From Virgibacillus_F flavescens (lineage in GTDB: Bacteria; Bacillota; Bacilli; Bacillales; Amphibacillaceae), in NCBI RefSeq assembly GCF_050574275.1, contig NZ_CP192260.1, positions 62,001 to 126,000 on the forward strand: a stretch of 64,000 nucleotides of DNA, written 5' to 3'. How positions within the stretch are numbered: the first letter of the stretch is position 1; each line of letters starts with the position of its first letter. The notes under the pieces were generated by a model that was not told where the DNA came from, did no database searches, and worked only from the letters and a program-made list of their open reading frames with translations. The translations under genes and the position numbers were made by a program. Below are positions 26,215 through 35,482 of the stretch, piece by piece.

Positions 26215-26790
26215 TTATATTTTTTTACTGTTATTAAATACCATAAGAGGTCTCATACCAAGGTTTCTTATATTATTTGTATGAGTTAAGATCTCTGGAT
26301 TTCTTGCCTGCAAATTATTCATTATGCCATTTACAAGATGACTATTACATCCTCCTTTGGCCTCTTCCATAGCGGAAGCCTCAATAAATGATAATTTTGA
26401 AGCATTTAACATTGTATCGATTATCTCTTCATAATTTTCAAAGTGATGCAAGATACTAAGCGCCAGGATTACGTCGAAATTCTCTCCTTGCATAATCCGC
26501 TTTAAATCTTTTACGCTTACATGCTGATTAATTAGCTTTACTTTATCATTATCATTTTGTTTTACAATTTCATTTATTTCACTATTTGACTCAATCATGG
26601 TTACGCTCGCGTCGAAATCTTCTGCAATTCTGAATGAAAAATAACCAAAGTTTGCGCCAATGTCGAGGACAGTGAACGGTTCATTAAAATGGTATTTAGT
26701 TAGATACTCCTTAATTTTGTTGTATCTGTTATCACATTCTCTCCTGCCCTTTTGTATAACCTTTCCTTTCACCCAAATATCCTGATACAT
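26215..26790 (-). CDS. Class I SAM-dependent methyltransferase
   Basis: 191 residues with motif I VLDIGANFGYFSFRIA, the acidic post-I strand MIESNSE, and motif IV-like FDVILALSILHHF. The substrate is probably a sugar or lipid-linked intermediate of the surrounding polysaccharide operon. AATGGAGG precedes the ATG. It is short for the family and ends soon after the Rossmann core. Confidence 0.85.
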   Translation of the reverse strand: MYQDIWVKGKVIQKGRRECDNRYNKIKEYLTKYHFNEPFTVLDIGANFGYFSFRIAEDFDASVTMIESNSEINEIVKQNDNDKVKLINQHVSVKDLKRIMQGENFDVILALSILHHFENYEEIIDTMLNASKLSFIEASAMEEAKGGCNSHLVNGIMNNLQARNPEILTHTNNIRNLGMRPLMVFNNSKKI

Positions 26791-26821
26791 AAACTTTCCT
26801 CCATTATTTGTTTACAAAATT

Positions 26822-27532
26822 TCAATTTATCAAGTTTAACCTTTCTGCTTTTTCCCTTCCGTTGTTAATAAAATAAGAATTAAATACTTTAACTGCCGTT
26901 TCCTTATTGTATTTACCATTAAGAATTTGTGGCCATGTCTGGACAGTTATTATGTCTATAACTCTTTTCTTGTCAGGTTGAAGTTTAACTTGTAGAGTTT
27001 TATAGCCTAAAACACTTAAAGCAGCCATTCGGTGTTGTCCTCCATTAAGTTTAAATCGGTAATCATAATGGTTTTTCAAGAAATGACCTCGGATATAACC
27101 ATCCTGGTTCTCATCAGGTAAATAACCTTCTGAAGCTAAATTCTTATAAATGTTAATTGTTTTAAAGAACTCCTCCTTTACAAAGGTATCTGAATTGGGC
27201 CCGAAATGTTGATTACTACCCATTCTCAAATTAAAAGTATTTTCCCATGGCAATGGTGGCCATCCATTACAAATTGGTTGAAGATACTCATCATCTCCAT
27301 AAAACAAGCAATTTTGGATAGACTTAGGATGAAAAGATTGATAATACTTGCTCAGTATAGATTCTTTGTAGTTAATATTTGGGTTGTTAATAAATTCCTT
27401 AATCGTTGCACATAAGTAATGCCAGCCATAATCCGTATACGAATAACCCTGCCAATCACAACACTTGCTTACATTGACTTCCACTATGCGAGATTGGCTA
27501 TATAGGGCATCTTCTCCCTTTGGGATAGACAT
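26822..27532 (-). CDS. Hypothetical protein with ParB/Srx-like GGQHR motif
   Basis: 236 residues, rich in Trp, Tyr and Asn. The only recognisable part is FKLNGGQHRMAALSVLGYKTLQVKL around residues 160-190, which resembles the GxHR...A core of the ParB-N/sulfiredoxin fold (nucleotide-binding phosphotransferase-like). I do not recognise the family otherwise. AAGGAG precedes the ATG, and the spacing to its neighbours places it in the polysaccharide operon. Confidence 0.7.
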   Translation of the reverse strand: MSIPKGEDALYSQSRIVEVNVSKCCDWQGYSYTDYGWHYLCATIKEFINNPNINYKESILSKYYQSFHPKSIQNCLFYGDDEYLQPICNGWPPLPWENTFNLRMGSNQHFGPNSDTFVKEEFFKTINIYKNLASEGYLPDENQDGYIRGHFLKNHYDYRFKLNGGQHRMAALSVLGYKTLQVKLQPDKKRVIDIITVQTWPQILNGKYNKETAVKVFNSYFINNGREKAERLNLIN

Positions 27533-27565
27533 AAAAAACGTACTCCTTAGTAAGAATTGATCTAG

Positions 27566-28771
27566 TTAATTAGAATAATAGGAAATTACCTTTTTCACAC
27601 CAGCTATAACATCGTCAACGTCCTGATCAGACATCTTCGGAAACAATGGGAGTGTAATAATTTCCTGGTAAATTTTCTCTGCCTGTGGACATATACTTTT
27701 CTTATAGCCTAATTGTTGGTAATACGGGTGGAAATGCACTGGAATGTAATGAACATTCACTCCGATATTTTCTTCTTGAAGCGCTTTAAATAATTCGTCA
27801 CGATTTGTATTTAATTTGGCGAAGTTCAGCCTGATAAGATACAGATGCCAGCTGGAGGTACTTCCTTCCTGTTGAAATGGTCTAGTTATTTGACTCATTC
27901 CCTCAAATGCACGGTTGTATTTATTTACATACTCTCTTCGCTTTTCAAGAAACATTTTCAGTTTTTTCATTTGACTTAACCCCAAGGCCGCCTGAATATC
28001 AGTCATCCGATAGTTAAATCCAAGCTGATGCATTTCGTAGTACCATGACGCATGAACATCTTTGGTTTTGAATTTCATAGTATCGCGAGTTATCCCATGA
28101 GTCCGGTATTCCATCAACATTTCATAATAAGCTTCATCATTTGTCGTAATCATTCCGCCCTCACCAGTCGTAATATGTTTAACTGGGTGGAAACTGAACA
28201 TTGTCATATCAGCGATAGAGCCGACCAGTCTCCCTTTATACGAAGCTCCGAGTGCATGTGCAGCATCAGCAATGACAATGATTCCTCGCTTCTTGGAAAA
28301 TGATAAAATTTCATCGTACTCAGCTGGCTGACCTGTAAAATCAACCGCGATAATAGCTTTTGTGTTTTCATTGATAAGCGATTTGATGGATGCTGGAGAT
28401 ATATTGTAAGTACTAGGATCTATGTCAGCGAATACAGGGGACCCCCCCATATACAAGATGCAATTGGAACTCGCGGCGAAGGTCAGGGGACTGGTAATAA
28501 CTTCATCATTTTCTTTAATTCCAGCTACATGACAAGTAGCATGCAGCGCTGCAGTACCACTTGAAAATGCAACAGCGTATTTTGCTCCTACAAATTCTGA
28601 TACAGCTTTTTCGAATGCAGGAACTACCGGGCCTGTTGTAATATAATCACTTTTCAATACCTCCACAACAGCTTGAATATCCTCGTCGTCAATCCATTGC
28701 TTACCATATGGCAAATATGAATCTCTAACAGGTTTACCACCGTAAAGTGCCAGGGTATCCTTTTTAGTCAT
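27566..28771 (-). CDS. pseC: DegT/PseC-type sugar aminotransferase
   Basis: 401-residue PLP enzyme that aminates the 4-keto-6-deoxy UDP sugar made by PseB. Motifs: GPVVPAFEKAVSEFVGAKYAVAFSSGTAALHA, EVITSPLTFAASSN, VDFTGQP, ADAAHALGASYKGR, the Schiff-base lysine in SFHPVKHITTGEGG, and NYRMTDIQAALG. The opening MTKKDTLALYGGKPVRDSYLPYGKQ and the VHYIPVHFHPYYQ end are typical of PseC. It corresponds to SpsC in the sps operon. Confidence 0.93.
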   Translation of the reverse strand: MTKKDTLALYGGKPVRDSYLPYGKQWIDDEDIQAVVEVLKSDYITTGPVVPAFEKAVSEFVGAKYAVAFSSGTAALHATCHVAGIKENDEVITSPLTFAASSNCILYMGGSPVFADIDPSTYNISPASIKSLINENTKAIIAVDFTGQPAEYDEILSFSKKRGIIVIADAAHALGASYKGRLVGSIADMTMFSFHPVKHITTGEGGMITTNDEAYYEMLMEYRTHGITRDTMKFKTKDVHASWYYEMHQLGFNYRMTDIQAALGLSQMKKLKMFLEKRREYVNKYNRAFEGMSQITRPFQQEGSTSSWHLYLIRLNFAKLNTNRDELFKALQEENIGVNVHYIPVHFHPYYQQLGYKKSICPQAEKIYQEIITLPLFPKMSDQDVDDVIAGVKKVISYYSN

Positions 28772-28787
28772 TGTCTATTCCTTTCTT

Positions 28788-29741
28788 TTATATTAGATTA
28801 GTAGACTTCACCCATTCTTCGGTTTTTTTAATTCCTTGCTCTAAACTGTATTCCGGTTCCCACCCTAATAATTTTTTGGCTTTACTGTAATCACATAATA
28901 ACTTTGGTATTTCACTTTGAGGATGGATATGTGTAACATGAGTAATGGAATCTTCATCTCCTGATATTTGCTTTGCCAAATCATTAATACTTACGTCTTT
29001 ACCAAGTCCGGCATTAATTATTTCTCCATTCACATCGTTAGAGTATCCGGTCTCAACTACAAATCGAGCGCAATCTTCTACGTAAAGGAGGTCACGAGTT
29101 TGCGTTCCATCACCGTAAATCTGTAACGGTTTACCAGCCAGTTTATTCTTTAGAAAAATAGCTACAACGCCACCTTCACCACCTGTCTTCTGGTAAGGTC
29201 CGTATGTATTAAAAGGACGGATAACAGTCGCTGGAAGATTGTATGCATGATAATAAGACAATACCATGTTCTCAGCAGCGAGCTTTGCACCAGCATACGG
29301 CGATGCGGGTTTGGTCGCATTGGCTTCCGTAATTCCATCCTCCCCGATCGCCCTTTCATAAACCATACATGTACTCATAAATACAATTTTTATTTTGTTT
29401 TTTTTGCACCGTTCCAAAATATTGAATGTGCCACTTACATCATTTTCATAAGTGATTCGAGGACGATCAATGCTGTCCTGTACATTTATGCTTGCTGCCA
29501 GGTGATAACAAATATCAAATTTATTTATAAACAAATGATTAAGTACACGGATATCTTTTATATCTCCGTTAATAAACCCCATAAATTTATCATGGTGAAT
29601 CAAACCCTCGAGGTTTTCTTCTCTTCCATTAGAAAGGTCATCTAATACCCAAACAAGATGACCATCTTTTAATAAGCGATCCACTACCCACCTTCCAATG
29701 AATCCTGCGCCACCAGTGACAAGAGCCTTCAATAACTTCAC
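28788..29741 (-). CDS. NAD-dependent sugar nucleotide epimerase/dehydratase (extended SDR)
   Basis: 317 residues: Rossmann motif VTGGAGFIGRWVV, DDLSNG, HLAASINVQ, the catalytic YxxxK in SPYAGAKLAAENM, and RPFNTYGP. The usual SS(S/T)xVYG triad stretch reads STCMVYE, still with Thr. It resembles UDP-glucose/GlcNAc 4-epimerase-like members (GalE/WbpP). GTG start with GAGGAGAGG directly upstream. It probably makes another sugar of the polymer. Confidence 0.88.
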   Translation of the reverse strand: MKLLKALVTGGAGFIGRWVVDRLLKDGHLVWVLDDLSNGREENLEGLIHHDKFMGFINGDIKDIRVLNHLFINKFDICYHLAASINVQDSIDRPRITYENDVSGTFNILERCKKNKIKIVFMSTCMVYERAIGEDGITEANATKPASPYAGAKLAAENMVLSYYHAYNLPATVIRPFNTYGPYQKTGGEGGVVAIFLKNKLAGKPLQIYGDGTQTRDLLYVEDCARFVVETGYSNDVNGEIINAGLGKDVSINDLAKQISGDEDSITHVTHIHPQSEIPKLLCDYSKAKKLLGWEPEYSLEQGIKKTEEWVKSTNLI

Positions 29742-29825
29742 CCTCTCCTCAGTTTCATTTACCTCCTAAACATTCTATTTGATTTGTTGACGATATATTC
29801 ATGCAGACAAGTTATTAAAAACAAA

Positions 29826-31328
29826 TTAGCTTGTCAGCCTATTAATTAGTTTGTTAAGCCGCTCACAAGATACACCTGAATAAGGATAAGCAAAGTGAAT
29901 AAATTTGTTTCTCATCGCCTTGGCAGAACTATTCCAAGCTGAATCATTAAAATAGCTACTAATTAATTCTGCAAGCTTTCGTGGATCAGTTTGAACCATT
30001 TCTCCAAGCTCATTATAATATCCTGTGTAACTCGGAAACTCTTTGTGCAAAATAAACACGTTTTTCTCTGCAAGCATTGCTTCTAATCCAACAGTGGACG
30101 GATACGATACGACTAGATCAACGTTCCGAATAATATCATAAAGACCATATTCTCCTGTAGAATGAACGAATGGGTACTCCTCCGTTAATAAATGAGGATT
30201 ATTGCTTGGAAAATCTTTGATAACTATATTTACGTCTAGCTTTTCTGAAATCGTATCGATTAACATTCGCCACCTGCCAATACCTCGGTCTCCTCTGACA
30301 GCAATCATTAACGTTTTCTTCGCTGGATCCAGTCCTAAGTTCTTGTCAAATTCTGCTCTGCTTATTTTTGAACGCTTAAATGCCTGATCGAATCTCGGAT
30401 GACCGATTATTTCAAGCGCATCTTCGGGAACACCTATTTTTTTATACCAGTCCACCTCAAAATTACCGTACACTGCATCGATAGTTGCGATTTTCGGTAT
30501 ATAGCCAAACTCACTTGCAATAATTCCATGCTGCATACAAATAGTTGGTATCCCCCTCTCCGCTGCTGTCAGAGCCAATATCCGGCATATAAAACTATGC
30601 GTTGAAGATAGAACGATACAGGACACTGGTACATCATTCAGAAATCTGTTTGACTGATCGATACGGTTGATAATCTCGGATAGTTTCGTTAAAAAAGCGG
30701 TTTGAAATTTCTGGTCGTTATAAAGATGATGTTTGCTATAAGCGTTGAAAATTGCACGTGCTCTATTTTGCACTTGCTTTACAGCATTTCCTGTGTCAGT
30801 TGCATAATTACTTAGATAGTTTACAGGTATCTGATTTGCCGTTTCATTTATAACAGGAGTCTTTTTTTTAACTTTAATAGTGTTTGAAGTGGTAATTATT
30901 CTGGTTTTTTTAATACGCTCAGAACTAGTTGATTTATTGACGTTTTTTTGTTTGTTTTTACTGCCTGCCATTAGTATCATCGTTTTAGATGGCTTAAAAT
31001 AATTGTTTAACGTTTTACTTGGAAAACGAAGTATTGTATCAACATTTAATACTACCTTTCCATGTTTATTTTTGATTAATGATTTATTTGTGTGTTCTTG
31101 AATAAACGTATTAAATGCCACTTGAATTTCCTTCTGATCATTCACTTGATTCTTTAATTGATGTGTAAAATTTTTGTCAGATAAATTATTCCATAGCTCT
31201 TTATTACTTCTTATTAAGCTGGGAAAGTGACATAGATAGGATAAGGAAAAGCCACTATAAGTCAGCTCTTCAAAATCATGAAGAAAGTCAAGGTATAAAG
31301 ACCAATAATTTTTAACGTAGCTGTTCAT
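29826..31328 (-). CDS. SpsB/TagB-like CDP-glycerol glycerophosphotransferase-family protein, copy 1
   Basis: 500 residues. The conserved C-terminal half has IPTICMQHGI, IDAVYGNFEVDWYKKIG, IIGHPRFDQAF, DLVVSYPSTVGLEAMLA and FHKEFPSYTGYYNELGEMV-like stretches that place it with SpsB and teichoic-acid TagB/TagF polymerase-like GT-B enzymes. A Lys/Ser-rich linker lies near 110-150. By eye it is roughly half identical to the gene at 31982-33490, including the N-terminal NYWSLYLDFL. TagB/SpsB-type transferases act at the cytoplasmic membrane face. Confidence 0.88.
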   Translation of the reverse strand: MNSYVKNYWSLYLDFLHDFEELTYSGFSLSYLCHFPSLIRSNKELWNNLSDKNFTHQLKNQVNDQKEIQVAFNTFIQEHTNKSLIKNKHGKVVLNVDTILRFPSKTLNNYFKPSKTMILMAGSKNKQKNVNKSTSSERIKKTRIITTSNTIKVKKKTPVINETANQIPVNYLSNYATDTGNAVKQVQNRARAIFNAYSKHHLYNDQKFQTAFLTKLSEIINRIDQSNRFLNDVPVSCIVLSSTHSFICRILALTAAERGIPTICMQHGIIASEFGYIPKIATIDAVYGNFEVDWYKKIGVPEDALEIIGHPRFDQAFKRSKISRAEFDKNLGLDPAKKTLMIAVRGDRGIGRWRMLIDTISEKLDVNIVIKDFPSNNPHLLTEEYPFVHSTGEYGLYDIIRNVDLVVSYPSTVGLEAMLAEKNVFILHKEFPSYTGYYNELGEMVQTDPRKLAELISSYFNDSAWNSSAKAMRNKFIHFAYPYSGVSCERLNKLINRLTS

Positions 31329-31344
31329 AATATCCTCCTATCCA

Positions 31345-31932
31345 TCACTTTTTAAAAACTCTAATTGTATAAGACTTCAATCCTATTTCTTTGCAGTGGT
31401 TCTCCTCTACTTGTTTTAATCCATATTTCTCAAATACTTCTTTATAGTTTCGTGGAAATAATCGCCAGTGCTCAAATTTTTCAGATTCAACAATTATTAA
31501 ATAGGAACCAGTGATTCTCGTCATCTCTTCAAAAATCCATTCACTGTCTGGATGAATATGTTCTAAAACAGCCATTGTAAAAACGAGGTCAAAATGCTTG
31601 GAAGGAAGCTTTTTAATTGTATTTTCGATGGAAGAGTGAATGATTGTAATATTATCTTTTAATAAAGGGTACGTTTTGTTAAGTTCAACAATTGCTTGTT
31701 CACTTATCTCAATTCCTGTTAATTGTTTAAAGTTATTTTCATACAAGTAATTTAAATTTCTTCCTACATTACATCCGATCTCCAGTATGTTCTCTTTTTG
31801 AGAGATATACTTTTTCACGTATTCAGTTAAAAACTCACTTCTTTCCACTTTATTTATATACGTTTCGTGGTGGTTTTGAAGTTTCCAGTAATCATGTATT
31901 TCCTTTAAGGTCTTTTTCTTTTCGTCACCCAT
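31345..31932 (-). CDS. Class I SAM-dependent methyltransferase
   Basis: 195 residues. Motif I is ILEIGCNVGRNLNYLYENNF, then LTGIEISEQAIVEL and motif IV FDLVFTMAVLEHIHPDSEWIFEEM. It resembles UbiE/class-11 methyltransferases embedded in surface-glycan operons. It lies between the two SpsB-like paralogues, suggesting that it modifies their product, perhaps as a cap or side group. Confidence 0.88.
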   Translation of the reverse strand: MGDEKKKTLKEIHDYWKLQNHHETYINKVERSEFLTEYVKKYISQKENILEIGCNVGRNLNYLYENNFKQLTGIEISEQAIVELNKTYPLLKDNITIIHSSIENTIKKLPSKHFDLVFTMAVLEHIHPDSEWIFEEMTRITGSYLIIVESEKFEHWRLFPRNYKEVFEKYGLKQVEENHCKEIGLKSYTIRVFKK

Positions 31933-31981
31933 TTTTTGTGCTCCTTTTATAGTTTATTACTCTTTAGAATTAACTTATTAA

Positions 31982-33490
31982 CTAGCTAGTCAGCCTATTA
32001 ATTAATTTCTTCAAGCGTTCACCAGACATACTGAAATCGGGATAAGCATGAGAAAGAAACTTAATTCTTTTCGTTTCAGCATAATTTTTCCATTTTGGAT
32101 TTATAAAATACTTAATTATCAATTTCCCCAATTTATGTGGATCAGCATGAACCATTCCTTCTAAACCATCATAATACCCCGTATAACCTGGGAACGTTTC
32201 ATTTAAAATGAACAAGGGTTTTCCAGCAAGCATAACTTCTAAGCCGACTGTAGATGAATACGCAACGACGCAATCAACGTTTGGAATAATATCGTACAGA
32301 TCATAATTCTTTGTAGAGTATGCAAACGGAAATTCATTGGTTAGGGAATGAGGAAGTTTACTTGGGTAATTTTTAATCAATATATTAACATTCACTTTTT
32401 CTGAAATAGTTTTAATTAAAGTTCGCCATCTATTCACATCCTGGTTATTACGTATAACTACCATTAAGGTCTTCTTATTTCTATCTAAACCTAGATGACG
32501 TTCAAATTTGGAACGATTTATCTTAGGTCGATGAAATGCTTGATCGAATCTTGGATGGCCAATTACTTCAAGAGAATCCATAGATGCTCCTAACTTTTTA
32601 TACCAATCAACCTCGAAATTGCCATATACAGCATCAATTGTTGCAATTTTCGGTAAATAACCAAATTCTGCTGATATAATACCATGTTGCATACAAATTG
32701 TAGGAATCCCCCTTTCTGAAGCAACTATAGAGATGATACGGCTAATGTAACTATGAGTAGTTGATACAACGATACAAGAGACGGGAACACGATTGAGAAA
32801 GCTTTTACACTGTTCAATTCGCTTTATTATTTCAGATATATTATCTAAAAAAATATTTTGAAAATTTGTATTTGTATACAGCGGGTGGTTTTTGTGAGAT
32901 TTAAAAATCGCTCGAGCTTTATTTTGTAACTGCTTAACTGATTTTTCTGTATTACTTGTGTAATCATTTAAACTTATGACTGGTATCGAATTGTGTCTTT
33001 TCGTATTTTCAGCTTTCTGTTTAACATTCTTCTTTGTTACGATTTGTATAGTTGTTAGTGCTCTGACTTTTTTTCGCTTCTTATTACTGATTAATGTTGT
33101 TTTCTTGTCTCTGAGAGTGTTTATACCAGCACTGATTATCATTGTTTTAGAAGCGTCAAAATCGCTTAAGATATTTCTTGGAAATCGAAGTAGTTTATCA
33201 GCATGTATTACTATCTTCCCGACGTTACTAGTAACCAATGGCTTTTTTTGATGGGACTGAATAAATAGTTGAAATGCCGCTTGGATTTCTTTTCGATCTT
33301 TCACACGACTAGTTAATTGGTCACCAAATTTTTCATCAGATAAGCTATTCCAAAGCACTTCATTACCCTTGACTAAACTGTAGAAATGACCAAATAAATA
33401 GGGAATGGAATACCCGCTATAACTCAATTCTTTGAAATCATTAAGAAAATCAAGGTATAACGACCAATAATTTTTTAAGAAAGTGTTCAT
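31982..33490 (-). CDS. SpsB/TagB-like CDP-glycerol glycerophosphotransferase-family protein, copy 2
   Basis: 502 residues, paralogue of the 29826-31328 gene over its whole length (NYWSLYLDFL start, TICMQHGI, IDAVYGNFEVDWYKKLG, VIGHPRFDQAF, VVAYSSTVGLEVMLAGK, ETFPGYTGYYDGLE, YPDFSMSGERLKKLINRLTS end). The Lys/Arg-rich linker at about 130-150 is the most diverged part. Tandem duplication separated by a methyltransferase suggests two transfer steps of similar chemistry. Confidence 0.88.
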   Translation of the reverse strand: MNTFLKNYWSLYLDFLNDFKELSYSGYSIPYLFGHFYSLVKGNEVLWNSLSDEKFGDQLTSRVKDRKEIQAAFQLFIQSHQKKPLVTSNVGKIVIHADKLLRFPRNILSDFDASKTMIISAGINTLRDKKTTLISNKKRKKVRALTTIQIVTKKNVKQKAENTKRHNSIPVISLNDYTSNTEKSVKQLQNKARAIFKSHKNHPLYTNTNFQNIFLDNISEIIKRIEQCKSFLNRVPVSCIVVSTTHSYISRIISIVASERGIPTICMQHGIISAEFGYLPKIATIDAVYGNFEVDWYKKLGASMDSLEVIGHPRFDQAFHRPKINRSKFERHLGLDRNKKTLMVVIRNNQDVNRWRTLIKTISEKVNVNILIKNYPSKLPHSLTNEFPFAYSTKNYDLYDIIPNVDCVVAYSSTVGLEVMLAGKPLFILNETFPGYTGYYDGLEGMVHADPHKLGKLIIKYFINPKWKNYAETKRIKFLSHAYPDFSMSGERLKKLINRLTS

Positions 33491-33516
33491 AGTATGCTCC
33501 TAACTTTTCACTATTT

Positions 33517-34520
33517 TTAAATTAAATCCGCTTCCTTGAGTAATATTCGCAACTTACTAACGCCCAGTGGTTCTTGACTCATCGAGCTATACGTTCCTGG
33601 TGTAGCTTTTATTGCATTCGTATATCCGACGTCCCGTGTTGAACTTCTGGGTATGATATACATTTCCGGTAATTCATAGGCGACTCTTGATTCGTCATGA
33701 GTCATCAATTCTTCATACATCTTTTCTCCTGGTCTTAGTCCCATTACCTCTATCTCAATTTCGTCACTTTTCATGTTATGTTTTTTACACGTTTCTTCTA
33801 TCAAAACAGCTGCTAAGTCTCCCAGGTTTATTACTGGCATTTTTAGTACAAACACCTCTCCGCCATTCGCTTCCTTTAGCGCTTTAATAGTTAATTGTGT
33901 AGCCTGCTTTAGGGTCATCATAAATCTTGTCATATCGCTATCGGTAACTGTGATTTTCTTATTCTTGATAATTTGTTCTGCAAAAAGGGGCATCACCGAA
34001 CCTCTTGATCCCATTACATTACCGAAACGCACGCTTACGAATATTGTCTGTCCTTCAGCTTTGTTAGACTCAGCCGAAGAAATCAATCTTTCTGCAATAA
34101 GTTTTGTTGCACCATACGTATTAGTAGGAGATATAGCTTTATCTGAGCTTGTGAATATTACCTTTTTCACTTGTTGAGCAATCGCTGCTTGAATCACATT
34201 ATTCGTGCCCTGAACATTTGTCTTTACGGCTTCATACGGGTTGTTCTCGCATAAAGCAACGTGCTTCATCGCAGCTAAATGAAATACATAATCAATGTCC
34301 TGCATTGCAGCGAACAAACTATCATAATCACGGATATCGCCAATTATGGAGCGTATTTTATCATTATTTCCTAATTCGTTTTGAAGTTGGTGCTGTTTAA
34401 ATTCATCCCGCCCAAAAATCCTTATGACCTGTGGATTTTCTTCCATAATAGTTTGTACGATACTTTTGCCTATTGTTCCAGTACCCCCGATAACTAATAT
34501 TTTTTTCCTTTAAAATACAC
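33517..34520 (-). CDS. pseB: PseB-like UDP-GlcNAc 4,6-dehydratase with 5' homopolymer frameshift
   Basis: The intact frame from ATG 34446 gives 309 residues (HLAAMKHVALCE, TSSDKA, catalytic YGATKLIAERL, RFGNVMGSRGS, MGLRPGEKMYEEL) but lacks the NAD loop. The missing part is present upstream: KKILVIGGTGTIGKSIVQTI reads in the same frame from about 34508, and before it GTG TAT TTT AAA GGA (34520) would supply the start, but the A7 run at 34500-34506 is one A short of joining them. Inverting dehydratases of this family open the pseudaminic pathway. Either a real inactivating or slippage site, or a sequencing indel. First gene of the operon; a CATAGGTTA box (34627-34635) lies upstream. Confidence 0.85.
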
Positions 34521-34747
34521 ATCTATTCCTACCTTCATATTTTGAATATTCGTTTACTGTAAGGAATTTTAATACAGTTCCAGTGATACTATTTATATTC
34601 CAATCAGATACAACGGTTAAAGACTCTAACCTATGAATTGTCTTTTTCTTAAATATAGACAAAAGACATTGTGCCTTTAATGGTTACGATAAAAAAACTA
34701 AGTTGAGGAAAACTTAGCTTTGGAGGGAAGTATTAAGTTAATCACTC

Positions 34748-35449
34748 AACTTTCGCATTGCTCCCTGAATAATTGAATAACCCGCAATCCATTGTTGTAG
34801 TTGACGTGAAATCTCTATACTGCGACGTACCTCTAGTTTTATTTCCATTGCTGCCGTTCAGGATCGCTGCGGGCGGATGCTTTCCGCGGGCACGGCTTCA
34901 GTCTCCTTGCCCCGACAAGGGGTATGCCGACGTTGTCCGCAAAGGACGGTTTTAGTTAGCACTCCTCTTAAGAATTCTTTTCTGCGGGGCTTTCAGACTC
35001 GTGCTGTTCCCGCAGGAGTCACCGCCCGGAACGATGCAGGACTGGTTAAGTGTTTTATGTTTATGTTCTTACTAAAACCAATGCATATGGAAATAGAAGA
35101 GCTATCAGGTGTGCAGTTAATAAATCCTCGACATCCATATTCCGTCTAGAGATTGGAGCGGATGGAAGTCGACTCCTGCGGGAGGACAGGCATCGGTGAG
35201 ACCCGGGAGTGCAAAGCATGAGGAGGCTCACCAGCCGCCCTAAGGTGCGCGACTGCCATCAGCGGAAATCTCGTTGCTGTCATATCGCAGCATTCCCAAA
35301 GTGGTACGTTATTTCGCAGTTTCCATCTACTACGAGAAAAGTAACTAGCAGCATATTTTAGGAATAGACATATTTACACCCATGTCACGTAACTTGGCTG
35401 CAGTACTGCTGTTCATTGCGTTCTTCATGAATAACTATGTGCGAAAGTT
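34748..35449 (+). repeat. Interspersed repeat family A, copy 2 (complete, with terminal inverted repeats)
   Basis: 702 bp with imperfect terminal inverted repeats AACTTTCGCA (34748-34757) and TGCGAAAGTT (35440-35449). It contains GC-rich inner blocks (TGCGGGCGGATGCTTTCCGC, GACTCGTGCTGTTCCCGCAG, GTCTAGAGATTGGAGC, CTGTCATATCGCAGCATTC) shared with copies at 8522-9372 and 43366-43917. No transposase or credible frame. The whole 34521-35482 gap is otherwise geneless; a weak hairpin ACTAAGTT/AACTTAG lies at about 34698-34721. Confidence 0.8.
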
Positions 35450-35482
35450 AAGTTACTGAAGTAAGCAGCCAACTTCGCAGAA

